Of a stretch of DNA of 64,000 bases, positions 50,635 through 59,780 are shown one piece after another. Numbering within the stretch: the first letter of the stretch is position 1; the number at the start of each line of letters is the position of its first letter. Position numbers and translations under genes: made by a program. A model generated the notes under the pieces. That model was not told the DNA's origin, searched no databases, and worked only from the letters and a program-made list of their open reading frames with translations. Source of the DNA: JAIBJN01 sp963699495 (GTDB lineage Bacteria > Actinomycetota > Thermoleophilia > Gaiellales > Gaiellaceae); assembly GCA_963699495.1 (NCBI GenBank), contig CAVOUB010000005.1:868001-932000 (forward strand), written 5' to 3'.

Positions 50635-53021
50635 TAGAAGGGCCAGGCCCAGCCGCTGACGTCCGGATGATCCTCTCCGTGCTCGCGCGTCCAGGCGCGC
50701 GCGCGGAGGCGCTGCTCGGCCATCTCCTGCCGGAGGTGGGCGGCCCGCGTCGCCAGGCCCGGCACCCGGTCGATCACGTCGATGACGAGGTGATAGCGGT
50801 CGAGGTCGTTGAGCATGACCATGTCGAACGGAGTCGTGGTCGTCCCCTCTTCCTTGTAGCCGCGGACGTGCAGGTTCGCGTGGTTCGTCCGTCTGTACGT
50901 GAGCCGGTGGATCAGCCAGGGATACCCGTGGTAGGCGAAGACGACCGGCTTGCTCGTCGTGAACAGCGAGTCGAACTCCTGATCCGAGAGGCCGTGCGGA
51001 TGCTCGGTCGCAGGCTGTAGGCGCATGAGGTCGACGACGTTGACGACGCGCACGCGCAGGTCCGGCAGATGCTCGCGAAGGAGCGCGGTCGCAGCCAGGG
51101 CCTCGAGGGTCGGAATGTCGCCGCAGCAGGCCAGGACGACGTCGGGCTCTCCCTCCTCGTCGTTCGAAGCCCACTCCCAGATCCCCACCCCGCGCGTGCA
51201 GTGGATGATCGCCTCGTCCATGGAGAGGTAGTCCAGCGCCGGCTGCTTTCCGGCCACGATGACGTTCACGTAGTGCCGGCTGCGAAGGCAGTGGTCGGCG
51301 ACGGAGAGGAGGCAGTTCGCATCCGGCGGCAGGTAGACGCGGATGATCTCGGCTCTCTTGTTGGCGACGTGGTCGATGAAGCCGGGGTCCTGATGCGAGA
51401 AGCCGTTGTGGTCCTGCCGCCAGACGTGCGAGCTCAGCAGGTAGTTCAGCGAGGGGAGAGGGCGCCGCCACGGAATCCCTCGCGTCACCTTCAGCCACTT
51501 GGCGTGCTGGTTGAACATCGAGTCGACGATGTGGATGAACGCCTCGTAGCAGTTGAAGATCCCGTGCCGGCCGGTGAGGAGATAGCCCTCGAGCCAGCCC
51601 TGGCACTGGTGCTCCGACAGCATCTCCATGACGCGGCCGTCGGGAGCGAGGTCCTGGTCGACCGGGAGCGTCTCGGCGACCCAGGTCTTGGCGGTCGCCT
51701 CGAAGACGGCCCCGAGACGGTTCGAGGCCGTCTCGTCGGGCCCGACGATGCGGAAGTTGTCCGGGTTCGCGGCGATGACGTCCCGGAGGAAGGCTCCGAG
51801 GACCCGCGTCGCCTCGCTCGAGTGCTTCCCGGGTTCGGAGACCTCCACGGCGTAGTCGCGAAAGTCGGGCAGGTGGAGATCTCGAAGGACGAGGCCGCCG
51901 TTGGCGTGCGGGTTCGCTCCCATCCGGCGCGGGCCCTGCGGAGCGAGCGCCCGGAGCTCGGGCACGAGGACGCCGCGCTCGTCGAAGAGCTCCTCGGGCC
52001 GGTAGCTCCGCAGCCACGCCTCCAGAAGGCGGAGGTGCTCGGGGTCGTTGCGGGCGGCCGTCACGGGGACCTGGTGCGAGCGCCAGGTGCCCTCGACCTG
52101 CTCGCCGTCGACCTCGTGCGGGCCGGTCCAGCCCTTCGGCGTGCGGAGGATGAGCATCGGCCAGCGCGGCCGGCGATCCTCTCCATGCTCGCGGGCGGCG
52201 GCCTGGATGGCCGCGACCTGGTCGAGGGAGACGTCGAGTGCGCGCGCGAGCTCCTGGTGCACCTGCTCCGGGTCGTCCCCCGCGACGATGCGCGGCGTCC
52301 AGCCGTAGCCTTCGAAGAGCGCGAGAAGCTCGTCCTCGGGAATCCGGGCCAGCACCGTGGGGTTGGCGATCTTCCAGCCGTTCAGGTGGAGAATCGGCAG
52401 GACCGCGCCGTCGGTCCTCGGGTTGAGGAACTTGTTCGAGTGCCAGCTCGTGGCGAGCGGCCCCGTCTCGGCTTCGCCGTCCCCGACGACGCAGGCAACG
52501 ACGAGGTCGGGGTTGTCGAAGGCCGCCCCGAACGCGTGCGAGAGCGCGTAGCCGAGCTCGCCGCCCTCGTGGATCGAGCCCGGAGTCTCAGGGGCGACAT
52601 GGCTCGGGATGCCACCCGGGAAGGAGAACTGCCGGAAGAGCCGGCGCAGCCCGTCCTCGTCCTCCGTGATCGCCTCGTAGAGCTCGCTGTACGTGCCCTC
52701 GAGGTACGTGTTGGCGACGAGGCCAGGGCCGCCGTGGCCGGGGCCGGTGACGAAGAGCACGCTGAGGTCTCGCTCCCGGATCGCGCGGTTCAGATGGGCA
52801 TACAGCAGGTTGAGCCCCGGTGTCGTGCCGAAATGGCCGAGCAGCCGGGGCTTCACGTGCTCGGGCACGAGCGGCTCCCGGAGCAGCGGGTTGTCGAGCA
52901 GGTAGATCTGCCCGACGGAGAGATAGTTGGCCGCGCGCCAGTAGGCATCGAGGAGGCGCAGCTCCTCGGGCGCCAGGGGAGCAGCTTCGTTCGGGGCCGT
53001 CGTGTCGCGTAGCGAGCTCAC
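50634..53021 (-). CDS. xfp: Phosphoketolase (xylulose-5-P/fructose-6-P)
   Basis: A 795-aa thiamine enzyme that splits xylulose 5-phosphate (and usually fructose 6-phosphate) to acetyl phosphate plus glyceraldehyde 3-phosphate or erythrose 4-phosphate. Signature motifs are clear: TGPGHGGPGLVANTYLEGTYSE, EGGELGYALSHAFGAAFDNP (152-171), GDGEAETGPLATSWHSNKFLNP, GPDETASNRL, and EAFIHIVDSMFNQHAKWLK. The substrates are produced by tkt/tal/pgi at 24.6-29 kb. GTG start at 53021 with GGGAGA upstream. It is followed by ackA in the same unit. Confidence 0.97.
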   Translation of the reverse strand: MSSLRDTTAPNEAAPLAPEELRLLDAYWRAANYLSVGQIYLLDNPLLREPLVPEHVKPRLLGHFGTTPGLNLLYAHLNRAIRERDLSVLFVTGPGHGGPGLVANTYLEGTYSELYEAITEDEDGLRRLFRQFSFPGGIPSHVAPETPGSIHEGGELGYALSHAFGAAFDNPDLVVACVVGDGEAETGPLATSWHSNKFLNPRTDGAVLPILHLNGWKIANPTVLARIPEDELLALFEGYGWTPRIVAGDDPEQVHQELARALDVSLDQVAAIQAAAREHGEDRRPRWPMLILRTPKGWTGPHEVDGEQVEGTWRSHQVPVTAARNDPEHLRLLEAWLRSYRPEELFDERGVLVPELRALAPQGPRRMGANPHANGGLVLRDLHLPDFRDYAVEVSEPGKHSSEATRVLGAFLRDVIAANPDNFRIVGPDETASNRLGAVFEATAKTWVAETLPVDQDLAPDGRVMEMLSEHQCQGWLEGYLLTGRHGIFNCYEAFIHIVDSMFNQHAKWLKVTRGIPWRRPLPSLNYLLSSHVWRQDHNGFSHQDPGFIDHVANKRAEIIRVYLPPDANCLLSVADHCLRSRHYVNVIVAGKQPALDYLSMDEAIIHCTRGVGIWEWASNDEEGEPDVVLACCGDIPTLEALAATALLREHLPDLRVRVVNVVDLMRLQPATEHPHGLSDQEFDSLFTTSKPVVFAYHGYPWLIHRLTYRRTNHANLHVRGYKEEGTTTTPFDMVMLNDLDRYHLVIDVIDRVPGLATRAAHLRQEMAEQRLRARAWTREHGEDHPDVSGWAWPF

Positions 53022-53057
53022 CGATCTCCCTCAGTTGTGGCCGCCGCTCGGGCGGAG

Positions 53058-53129
53058 TGCCCCCGGCCGGAATCGAACCAGCGCACGCGGTTTAGGAAAC
53101 CGCTGCTCTATCCACTGAGCTACGGGGGC
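53058..53129 (-). tRNA. tRNA-Arg (anticodon CCT)
   Basis: Minus-strand cloverleaf of 72 bases without an encoded CCA: acceptor GCCCCCG paired with CGGGGGC, discriminator A; D arm GCTC-AGTGGATA-GAGC; anticodon stem GCGGT/ACCGC with loop TTCCTAA, anticodon CCT reading AGG; T arm GCTGG-TTCGATT-CCGGC. All four stems pair. It lies between phosphoketolase and the polysaccharide genes. Confidence 0.96.
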
Positions 53130-53406
53130 CAGGTTGCGCGCGCAACCGCCCTAGTCATGCGGTTTTGCGCGCTTCAAGGGTACCACGGTATTTCCTCTAC
53201 CCTTACGGCCCTGTTTCCCAGCAGCGGCGATCGCGCTCTCCGCGTGCAGGAGCCGCTTCCGGTCGCCGAAAGCCGCGACGGCGAAACCCACGGCGTTCAT
53301 TCGCCTAACGACCTACCTCGAGCAGGACATGCCGGGTCCGAACAGAAGCCCTCCGCCTATGGACCGTTGATACCCCGACGCATGGAGTGCGCGGCCCGTC
53401 CCGCCC
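53130..53406. other. Intergenic region upstream of the polysaccharide operon
   Basis: About 277 bases without a gene. It starts with a 16-base perfect palindrome GGTTGCGCGCGCAACC (53132-53147) just upstream of the tRNA 5' end. The rest is slightly less GC-rich (for example around 53180-53210) and should hold the promoters of the tRNA (minus) and the sugar transferase (plus), but I cannot point to a convincing -35/-10 pair. No integrase or att-like repeat of the tRNA is seen. Confidence 0.5.
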
Positions 53407-54960
53407 ATGAGGAAGGGGGTCAAGACGCCCAGTCGTTCGATGGGATCCACGGGCCAGCTCGGAGTCGATAGGGGCGGCATGGACGACGTGACGCGGGACG
53501 CGCTCGAGGCACGCCGTGCCAGCCGGTCGACCCATCCTCGCGCGTCGCTCGTCCGGCGGGCGCTCATCGCCGCCGACCTCATTGGTCTATCGATCGCGTT
53601 CGTCACAGCGGAGCTCGTGGTCGCGTCGAGCGTCGATCTCGAGGACCGGGTCGGCTTCCAGGTCGAGCTCTACCTCTTCCTTGCCACGCTGCCCGTCTGG
53701 GTCTTCGTGGCGAACCTCTACCGGCTTTACGACCATGATGAGACGAGGGCGGATCACTCGACCGTTGATGACATCGTCGACGTATTCCACCTCGTCACTG
53801 TGGGTGCCTGGCTTCTCTTTGCGGGCGCCTGGCTCACCGGTCTGGCTGACCCCAATCTGACCAAGATCACCATCTTCTGGGCCCTCGCGATCCTCCTCGT
53901 GACGAGCGGACGAGCCTTGGCGCGCACAATCGCGCGCCGCCGGCCCGCCTACGAACAGAGCGCACTCATCATTGGCGCCGGCCACGTTGGGCAGCTGGTC
54001 GCGCGAAAACTGACCCAGCACCCTGAGTATCGGATTACTGTCGTCGGCTTCGTCGACGACAGCCCAAGGGAGCTGCGTCCCGAGGTCGAGGACGTGCCCG
54101 TTCTTGGCAGTGTCGCCGAGGTTCCGCAGCTCGTGCGGGCCCACCGAGTGGACCGCGTAATCGTGGCGTTTCTCATGAACTCCCACGCTCAGATGCTCGA
54201 GTTGATCAGGCAGCTGACGCCGCTCGGCGTCCAGATCGAGCTGGTGCCGCGGTACTTCGAGGTGATCAGCCCTTCATGGGATATCGATCCCGTCGAGGGC
54301 CTCCCGCTCGTGCGCCTCGGCTCGCCGCGGATCTCCCGCTCGAGCCGAGTGTTCAAGCGAACGATCGACCTTGTCGGAGGTTCGATCGCGCTCGTGCTCG
54401 CAACGCCGGCGATGATCGCGATCGCGATCGCGATCAAGCGCGACTCGCCTGGACCGATCCTCTTCCGCCAGATCAGGCTTGGGGAGTCGATGCGCGAGTT
54501 CACGAACCTCAAGTTCCGCACGATGCGCATCGGGACGACGCAGGAGGTCCACCGCGAATACATACGCGCGACGACGAACTCCTCCGCAAGCCCCGAGGCG
54601 ACGGGTCTCTACAAGCTCGATCGCTCGGCAGAGGTCACGCACGTGGGCCGCTGGCTCCGTCGGAGGAGCCTCGACGAGCTACCACAGCTTCTCAACGTGA
54701 TCCGCGGCGACCTCTCGCTCGTCGGCCCGCGTCCCTGCATTCCGTACGAGGTCGAGTTCTTCGAGATGCATCACTTTGACCGCTTCCTCGTCCCGGCCGG
54801 GATCACTGGCTTGTGGCAGGTGACGGCCAGGGCGCGGTCGACGTTCGGGGAAGCGCTCGACCTCGACGTCGCCTACGTCCGCAGCTACTCACTCTGGCGC
54901 GACGTTCAATTGATTCTCCGCACCCCGGTCCAGCTCTTTCGCCAGCGAGTGACGGCGTGA
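53407..54960 (+). CDS. Exopolysaccharide polyprenyl phosphoglycosyltransferase (WbaP/CpsE-like)
   Basis: A 517-aa enzyme that transfers a sugar phosphate to undecaprenyl phosphate, starting repeat-unit synthesis. N-terminal half: four to five membrane helices, then a Rossmann CoA-binding-like domain (ALIIGAGHVGQLVARKL). C-terminal catalytic domain: FKRTIDLVGGSIALVLATPAMIAIAIAIK membrane hairpin, SPGPILFRQIRLGESMREFTNLKFRTM, RRRSLDELPQLLNVIRGDLSLVGPRP with the catalytic Asp-Glu pair, and GITGLWQV. The start could also be the ATG at 53479, which has AGGGGCGG upstream; the first 24 residues are poorly conserved. First gene of a tightly overlapping operon. Confidence 0.93.
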   Translation: MRKGVKTPSRSMGSTGQLGVDRGGMDDVTRDALEARRASRSTHPRASLVRRALIAADLIGLSIAFVTAELVVASSVDLEDRVGFQVELYLFLATLPVWVFVANLYRLYDHDETRADHSTVDDIVDVFHLVTVGAWLLFAGAWLTGLADPNLTKITIFWALAILLVTSGRALARTIARRRPAYEQSALIIGAGHVGQLVARKLTQHPEYRITVVGFVDDSPRELRPEVEDVPVLGSVAEVPQLVRAHRVDRVIVAFLMNSHAQMLELIRQLTPLGVQIELVPRYFEVISPSWDIDPVEGLPLVRLGSPRISRSSRVFKRTIDLVGGSIALVLATPAMIAIAIAIKRDSPGPILFRQIRLGESMREFTNLKFRTMRIGTTQEVHREYIRATTNSSASPEATGLYKLDRSAEVTHVGRWLRRRSLDELPQLLNVIRGDLSLVGPRPCIPYEVEFFEMHHFDRFLVPAGITGLWQVTARARSTFGEALDLDVAYVRSYSLWRDVQLILRTPVQLFRQRVTA

Positions 54961-56005
54961 CCGAACCGGTCAGGGTCGGGGTGGTCGGCGTCGGCTACTG
55001 GGGCCCGAACCTCGTGCGCAACTTCGTCGAGTATCAGGGAGCGGAGGTCGCGTATGTGTGCGATCGAGATCAGGCTGCCCTGGACCGTGTCACGCGGCGA
55101 TTTCCCTGGCTTCGAACGACAACCGCCTACGACCTCGTACTCGGAGACAACGAGGTTGACGCGATCGCGATCGCGACCCCGGTCTCGACGCACGGCTTCC
55201 TCGCCCGGGATGCGCTCCGGGCCGGCAAGCATGTGCTCGTGGAGAAGCCGCTGGCCGCGTCGGCGGCCGAGGCACTCGACCTACTCGAGCTCGCCCGTCG
55301 GCGCGACCTCGTTCTCATGCCGGGCCATACGTTCCTTTACAGTCCGCCGGTCAATCTCGTCCGCGAATACATCGCCTCCGACGAGCTGGGCGAGATCTTC
55401 TTCATTTCGACAAGCCGGGTGAACCTTGGTCTCCATCAACCCGACGTCAGCGTCGCCTGGGACCTCGCGCCGCACGACTTCTCCATCCTTCGCTACTGGC
55501 TCGGCGAGCGCCCGACGACGGTCAACGCGATTTCACGCTGCTGCATCATCCCGTCGGTCCCGGACATTGCGTTCGTCAACCTGGGGTTTCCGTCCGGGAC
55601 GATCGCCCACGTCGAGCTCTCCTGGCTGGCGCCGAGCAAGCTGCGGAGGACAACGGTGGTCGGCTCGCGAAAGATGGTCGTGTACGACGACACCAGCAGC
55701 GAGCCAGTCCGTCTATTCGACTCGGGTGCAGCCCTTAGGGATCCACAGAGTTTCGGCGAGTACAGGATGACGTACCGAACCGGAAGCATCATCTCGCCTC
55801 GTGTCGAGCCCATCGAACCTTTGCTCATTGAGGTGGGCGACTTCGTCCAATCGGTCCGCACCGGTTGCGCCCCCGGTCCAACGCCGAGCTCGGGCTCGAC
55901 GTCGTCCTGACGATCGAGGCTGCCGAGCGATCGCTTGCGGCGGGCGGCGTCCCCGTCGACGTTGAGCGGCCGTCGAGATCGCTCCTGAGTGCGCGGTCAG
56001 GATGA
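54957..56005 (+). pseudogene. Gfo/Idh/MocA oxidoreductase (WbpB/WlbA-like) with a -1 frameshift near the 3' end
   Basis: NAD-dependent sugar dehydrogenase. Rossmann VGVVGVGYWGPNLVRNF, DRVTRRFPWLRTTTAYD, AIATPVSTHGFLARDAL, the EKPLA motif with catalytic Lys (VLVEKPLA), and WDLAPHDFSILRYWL with its His-Asp are clear. The open frame stops at 55910. Adding one C to the run at 55870-55874 restores RSNAELGLDVVLTIEAAERSLAAGG and a stop at 56003-56005 that overlaps the next ATG (ATGA), giving 349 aa as expected. In the Wbp pathway this enzyme oxidises C3 of UDP-GlcNAcA. The indel sits in a homopolymer and may be an error. Confidence 0.85.
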
Positions 56006-56784
56006 ACCGAGTGCGCGGCATCATTGTGTCGATCTTTCTGGTTCAGCTCTGCGTGCTGATCGTCGCCGGTGCTGCCGTTGCGGCGTACCTGTACGCAGAT
56101 GGCCGCCAGGAGATCTTCGGGGGCCGCGCGGAGATCCTGTATGAAGGCCAGCAGGTCAGCCTCGCGACCGAGGCCGAGCGGCAGATCGCGACTCAGCGCG
56201 CGCTCCTCGAGAGCGCGAGCACACTCGGGCCGGTTGCCGAGCGCTTCGGGTTGGTGCCCGACGACCTCGACGAGGACGTTTCGGTCGAGAGCGTCGGCGA
56301 CTCGAACGTGCTTCGCGTCACAGTCGGCAATGCCGACCCGGCAGTCGCCGTGGATGTCGCTCAGGCGGTTGCGGAGACCTATATCGCCCAAGTGGTCCGC
56401 GCCGAGTCACCTGAGCTCGAGGAGGCTAAGAGCCTGATTCAAAGCCGGATCGACGAGCTCACGGCCGAGCTGGGGGACCTGCGGGAAAGCCTAGGAAAAG
56501 GCAAGCAACAGTTGGCGGCCACGCAGTCGACCGTCAAGGACGGCCAGGTGCTCGCTGAAATTGAGTCCCTGCTCGGCCGGGTCGGCAGCCTTCAGGATCG
56601 GCTAACCGAACTCGAGATCCAGCAGATTACCGCCGCGGGCGCGCGCATCCTAACGCCGGCCTACCTCCTCGATGAACCGCTTGAGCCGCAACCGATCCGC
56701 GCCGGGGCTGGAGGCACAATCGCGGGCCTCTTCGTCGCCTGCCTTGCCCTGCTCGTCATCGGGCGCCTTCGCCAGCCTTCATGA
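56002..56784 (+). CDS. Wzz/YveK-like chain-length or polysaccharide export regulator
   Basis: A 260-aa protein with membrane helices near both ends (about 8-30 and 232-254) enclosing an extracytoplasmic domain rich in coiled coil (EEAKSLIQSRIDELTAELGDLRESLGKGKQQLA). The segment RAEILYEGQQVSLATEAERQIATQRALLES and TVGNADPAVAVDVAQAVAETYIAQVVRAE follows the Wzz/KpsE/YveK topology and periplasmic pattern. No tyrosine-kinase domain is attached. It would set polymer length or assist export. Coupled to both neighbours by ATGA overlaps. Confidence 0.8.
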   Translation: MNRVRGIIVSIFLVQLCVLIVAGAAVAAYLYADGRQEIFGGRAEILYEGQQVSLATEAERQIATQRALLESASTLGPVAERFGLVPDDLDEDVSVESVGDSNVLRVTVGNADPAVAVDVAQAVAETYIAQVVRAESPELEEAKSLIQSRIDELTAELGDLRESLGKGKQQLAATQSTVKDGQVLAEIESLLGRVGSLQDRLTELEIQQITAAGARILTPAYLLDEPLEPQPIRAGAGGTIAGLFVACLALLVIGRLRQPS

Positions 56785-58439
56785 ACGGTCGGCACGCGGA
56801 GTCTCTGCGCAATGGCTCGACCGAGGCTGGCGCGAGCGCAACCGTCGCCGAAAACTCGCTCACGGTCGCTGCCTGGACGATCATCAGCCGGATCAGTGGG
56901 CTCGGCCGGGTTGCTGCGATCGCGGCCGTGCTCGGACCGACGTACCTCGGCAACACGTACCAGGCGACGAACCTCGTTCCGAATCTTGTCTTCGAGCTTC
57001 TGACCGGCTCGCTACTCGCCGGACTGATTGTGCCCCCGATCCTCCGCCATCTAGCCGGCGGCGACGTCGAGCGGGCCAGACGGGTCGCGGGCGGGTTCCT
57101 CGGCGTGACCGCGTGCGTCTTCGCAGCGGCCGGAGTGATTCTGGCCCTCGGAGCCCCGCTCTTGCTAGACGTGATCACGGTCGGAGTCGACGATCCCGCC
57201 ACTGCCGCCGCGCAAGAGGACGCGGGCTGGCTTCTGCTCGCGCTGTTCGCTCCCCAAGTCGCTCTCTACGGTGTCGCCGGCGTTGGAGCGGCGGTCCAGA
57301 ACAGCCGCGGGCGCTTCGCGCTGGCCGCAGGGGCTCCGGCGATCGAGAACGTGGTCATCATCGCCACGCTTGTCGTCTACGCGCTCGTCTTCGGCACCGA
57401 CTCGTCGCTCGAGTCCGTGGGCTCAGGCGAGCTCCTTTTGCTCGGCCTCGGGACGTCCCTCGCCGTGGCGCTCCATGCGGGCGCCCAATGGCTCGGTGCC
57501 GCGCACGCCGGCATCGTGCTCGTTCCCCGAGCCGGCTGGCGCGACCCCGAGGTGCGCGAGATCGCGCGTCGCGGCGTCTCGGCGCTTGGCTATTCGGGCC
57601 TGAACGCGGTGCGCATCTTCGCAGCAGTCGTCGTCGCGAACAGGGTTGCCGGCGGTGTCGTGGCTTTCGGACTCGCGCTCAACCTCTACTACCTCCCCGT
57701 GGCGATCGGTGCGCGGCCGTTCGCGACCGCGCTCCTGCCGCGGCTCGCGCGACTATTCCACGCAGGCGCGCTCGGTCGCTTCCGCGCCGAGCTGGCCGAG
57801 GGGGTCGCACTCGTTCTCTTCGTGACCGTGCCGGCTGCCGTGTTCCTCGCAACGCTCTCCGGTCTCGTCGGCGATGCCTTCTTCTTCGGAGAAGATCAAG
57901 AGGCGGGGGCGACGCTCGTCGCCGCCGCGCTTGTCGGCCTCGCTCCGGGGATCGTCGGCGAGGCGAGCTTTGTCCTTTCGACCCAGGCGTCGTACGCGAC
58001 CGACGACGCACGGGGACCGTTCCGCGCCATGGCCGTGCGCACCGCGCTCTCGTTCGCGTGCATGACTGCTGCCTTCGCCCTCGACTCTCCTGCCGCCGTG
58101 CTCGCCTGTCTCGGCGCGGCCTTCTCCCTCGGGAACATCATCGGTGCCTTGCGGCTCTGGCGGCAGCTCCGGTCGCGCGTCGGCCGGACGCGTCCCGCGA
58201 CCGCGCGCATCGTCGCCCGCGACCTCGTCGCCTCCGCACTGATGGCCGCGGTAGCGCTGCTCGTCGGACTCGCGATTGCCACCGCCTTCGGCGGCGAGGC
58301 GGGCGAGATCCTCGCCCTCCTCGCCGCGGCCTTCGCAGGCGGGGTCGTACTCCTCCTTGCCCAGCGGGCGCTCCAGGCCCCCGAACTCGGCCTTCTCGCC
58401 GGGGGGTTCCGGCAGCTTCGGCTCGGTGGGAGCGCATGA
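56781..58439 (+). CDS. MurJ/MviN-superfamily lipid-linked oligosaccharide flippase
   Basis: A 552-aa membrane protein with about 13-14 spans. The N-terminus SLTVAAWTIISRISGLGRVAAIAAVLGPTYLGNTYQATNLVPNLVFELLTGSLLAGLIVPPI shows the MviN signature. Further conserved are GRFALAAGAPAIENV and LNLYYLPVAIGARPFATALLPRLARL. It belongs to the MOP flippase superfamily that moves undecaprenyl-linked sugars across the membrane. In this operon it most likely flips the polysaccharide repeat unit rather than lipid II, though the family cannot be split by eye. ATGA overlaps on both sides. Confidence 0.88.
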   Translation: MNGRHAESLRNGSTEAGASATVAENSLTVAAWTIISRISGLGRVAAIAAVLGPTYLGNTYQATNLVPNLVFELLTGSLLAGLIVPPILRHLAGGDVERARRVAGGFLGVTACVFAAAGVILALGAPLLLDVITVGVDDPATAAAQEDAGWLLLALFAPQVALYGVAGVGAAVQNSRGRFALAAGAPAIENVVIIATLVVYALVFGTDSSLESVGSGELLLLGLGTSLAVALHAGAQWLGAAHAGIVLVPRAGWRDPEVREIARRGVSALGYSGLNAVRIFAAVVVANRVAGGVVAFGLALNLYYLPVAIGARPFATALLPRLARLFHAGALGRFRAELAEGVALVLFVTVPAAVFLATLSGLVGDAFFFGEDQEAGATLVAAALVGLAPGIVGEASFVLSTQASYATDDARGPFRAMAVRTALSFACMTAAFALDSPAAVLACLGAAFSLGNIIGALRLWRQLRSRVGRTRPATARIVARDLVASALMAAVALLVGLAIATAFGGEAGEILALLAAAFAGGVVLLLAQRALQAPELGLLAGGFRQLRLGGSA

Positions 58440-59780
58440 GATCCGACGGCCTGTACCCGCGCCTGCTCGACTTCGCGACCCGCCGCGCAATCGAGCCGAT
58501 CATCGGCGCGCCCTACCTTTCGCTCGCAGTCTGGCTCCGTGACTTCGAGGGCTGGCCGCCGGCGCGGCGGCACGATTGGCAGAACCGGCAGCTGGAGGCC
58601 GTGCTCGCGCACGCGGCACGCCACGTGCCTTTCTACCGCGACCTCGCCAGTGGCGGTCGGATCCGCCTCGAGAGCCTGCCAATCGTTGACAAGGCGCTAA
58701 TGCGAAGTGAAGCGGACGCCTTCCGCTCGGAGCTCGCGCTTGCCGTCCGTCGTGAAACGCACTGGCGGCACGACGGGAGATCCGTGGACGTACGAGCTCG
58801 ACCGGCAGGCATGGGCGCACGTCTACGCCGCTGGGATCCGTTTCTGGGAGCGCGTCGGCTGCCGGTACGGCGAGCGAGTCGCCGTCCTCGGAACCCCTCC
58901 GTCTCTGATCTCCGGAGCAGAAGCGTGGAAGGGTCGACTCCGGCGAGCCGTCGAGCGGCGCGTCTATCCATCGACGGGGATCGAGGTCGACCACGATGCG
59001 AGCCTCGCGCACGCCCAAGCGGCAGCGGCGTCCCGCGCCGTGCTCTGGTACGGGTACGCGAGCATGCTCGCGGGGATGGCTGACGCGGTCTCGGCCGAGG
59101 GGCTGTCGCTTCCCGTCCCGCGTGCGATCGTCACCACCTCGGAGCCGCTCCTCCCCGAGTGGCGCCGCCGGATCGAGGCGGCGTTCGACGTTCCCGTCTT
59201 CGATCAGTACGGATGCAACGACGGCGGGGTGCTGGCGCAAACCTGCCCCGAGGGGCGCTTCCACGTCGCCGAGAACGTCTCGCTCCTCGAGGTGGTCGAG
59301 GGTGACACTCGCTGCCCCCCCGGCGTCGAGGGCGATCTCGTCGTCACGAACCTCCACGCCCGTGTGCTGCCCTTCTTGCGCTACCGGCTCGGCGACCGTG
59401 CGGTTCTCGGAGACGACACGTGCCCGTGTGGCCGGAGTGGGGCGACGCTCGAGCGGATCGCTGGCCGCACCGGTGACCGGCTGCGGCTCCCGGGTGGGAC
59501 CGAGCTCTCGCTTCCCGGGCTCACGACCGCGTTCTGGGAAGCCCCGAACGTGCGCCGCTGGCAGGTCGTCCAGCCCGAGCTCGGCCTGGTCCGAGTTCGA
59601 CTTGAGCTCGAGGACGGCTTCGACGCCGCCGAGGCGGCGAGGCTTGAGGCGGCGCTGCGAAAGCGGTGCGGCGACGCGGTTGCGATCGAGCTGGTCGCCG
59701 ACGAGCCGTTCGAGCGGACGGCGGCTGGGAAGTTGCAGGTCTTGATCAGCAGAGTGGAGGAGCCTTGCACGCGTCAGTGA
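58436..59780 (+). pseudogene. CapK/PaaK-like adenylate-forming enzyme with a +1 frameshift
   Basis: The N-terminal part (RSDGLYPRLLDFATRRAIEPIIG, NRQLEAVLAHAARHVPFYRDLA, LESLPIVDKALMRSEADAF) lies in one frame, and the rest, beginning TGGTTGDPWTYELDRQAW, in another. An extra base at about 58757-58760 explains the break; without it the product is 447 aa. The AMP-binding P loop TGGTTGDP, the TTSEPLLPEWRRRIEAAF segment, DQYGCNDGG and LRYRLGDRAVLG are typical of phenylacetate-CoA-ligase-like CapK proteins found in polysaccharide clusters, presumably activating an acid for transfer to the polymer. Start ATG overlaps the flippase stop (ATGA); the end overlaps the next gene. Confidence 0.83.

Noticed and set aside
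54957..59780. Programmed ribosomal frameshifting in the polysaccharide genes
   Set aside because: The breaks differ in direction, lie at homopolymers or GC repeats, occur in unrelated genes and lack a slippery heptamer plus downstream structure; error or decay is simpler.
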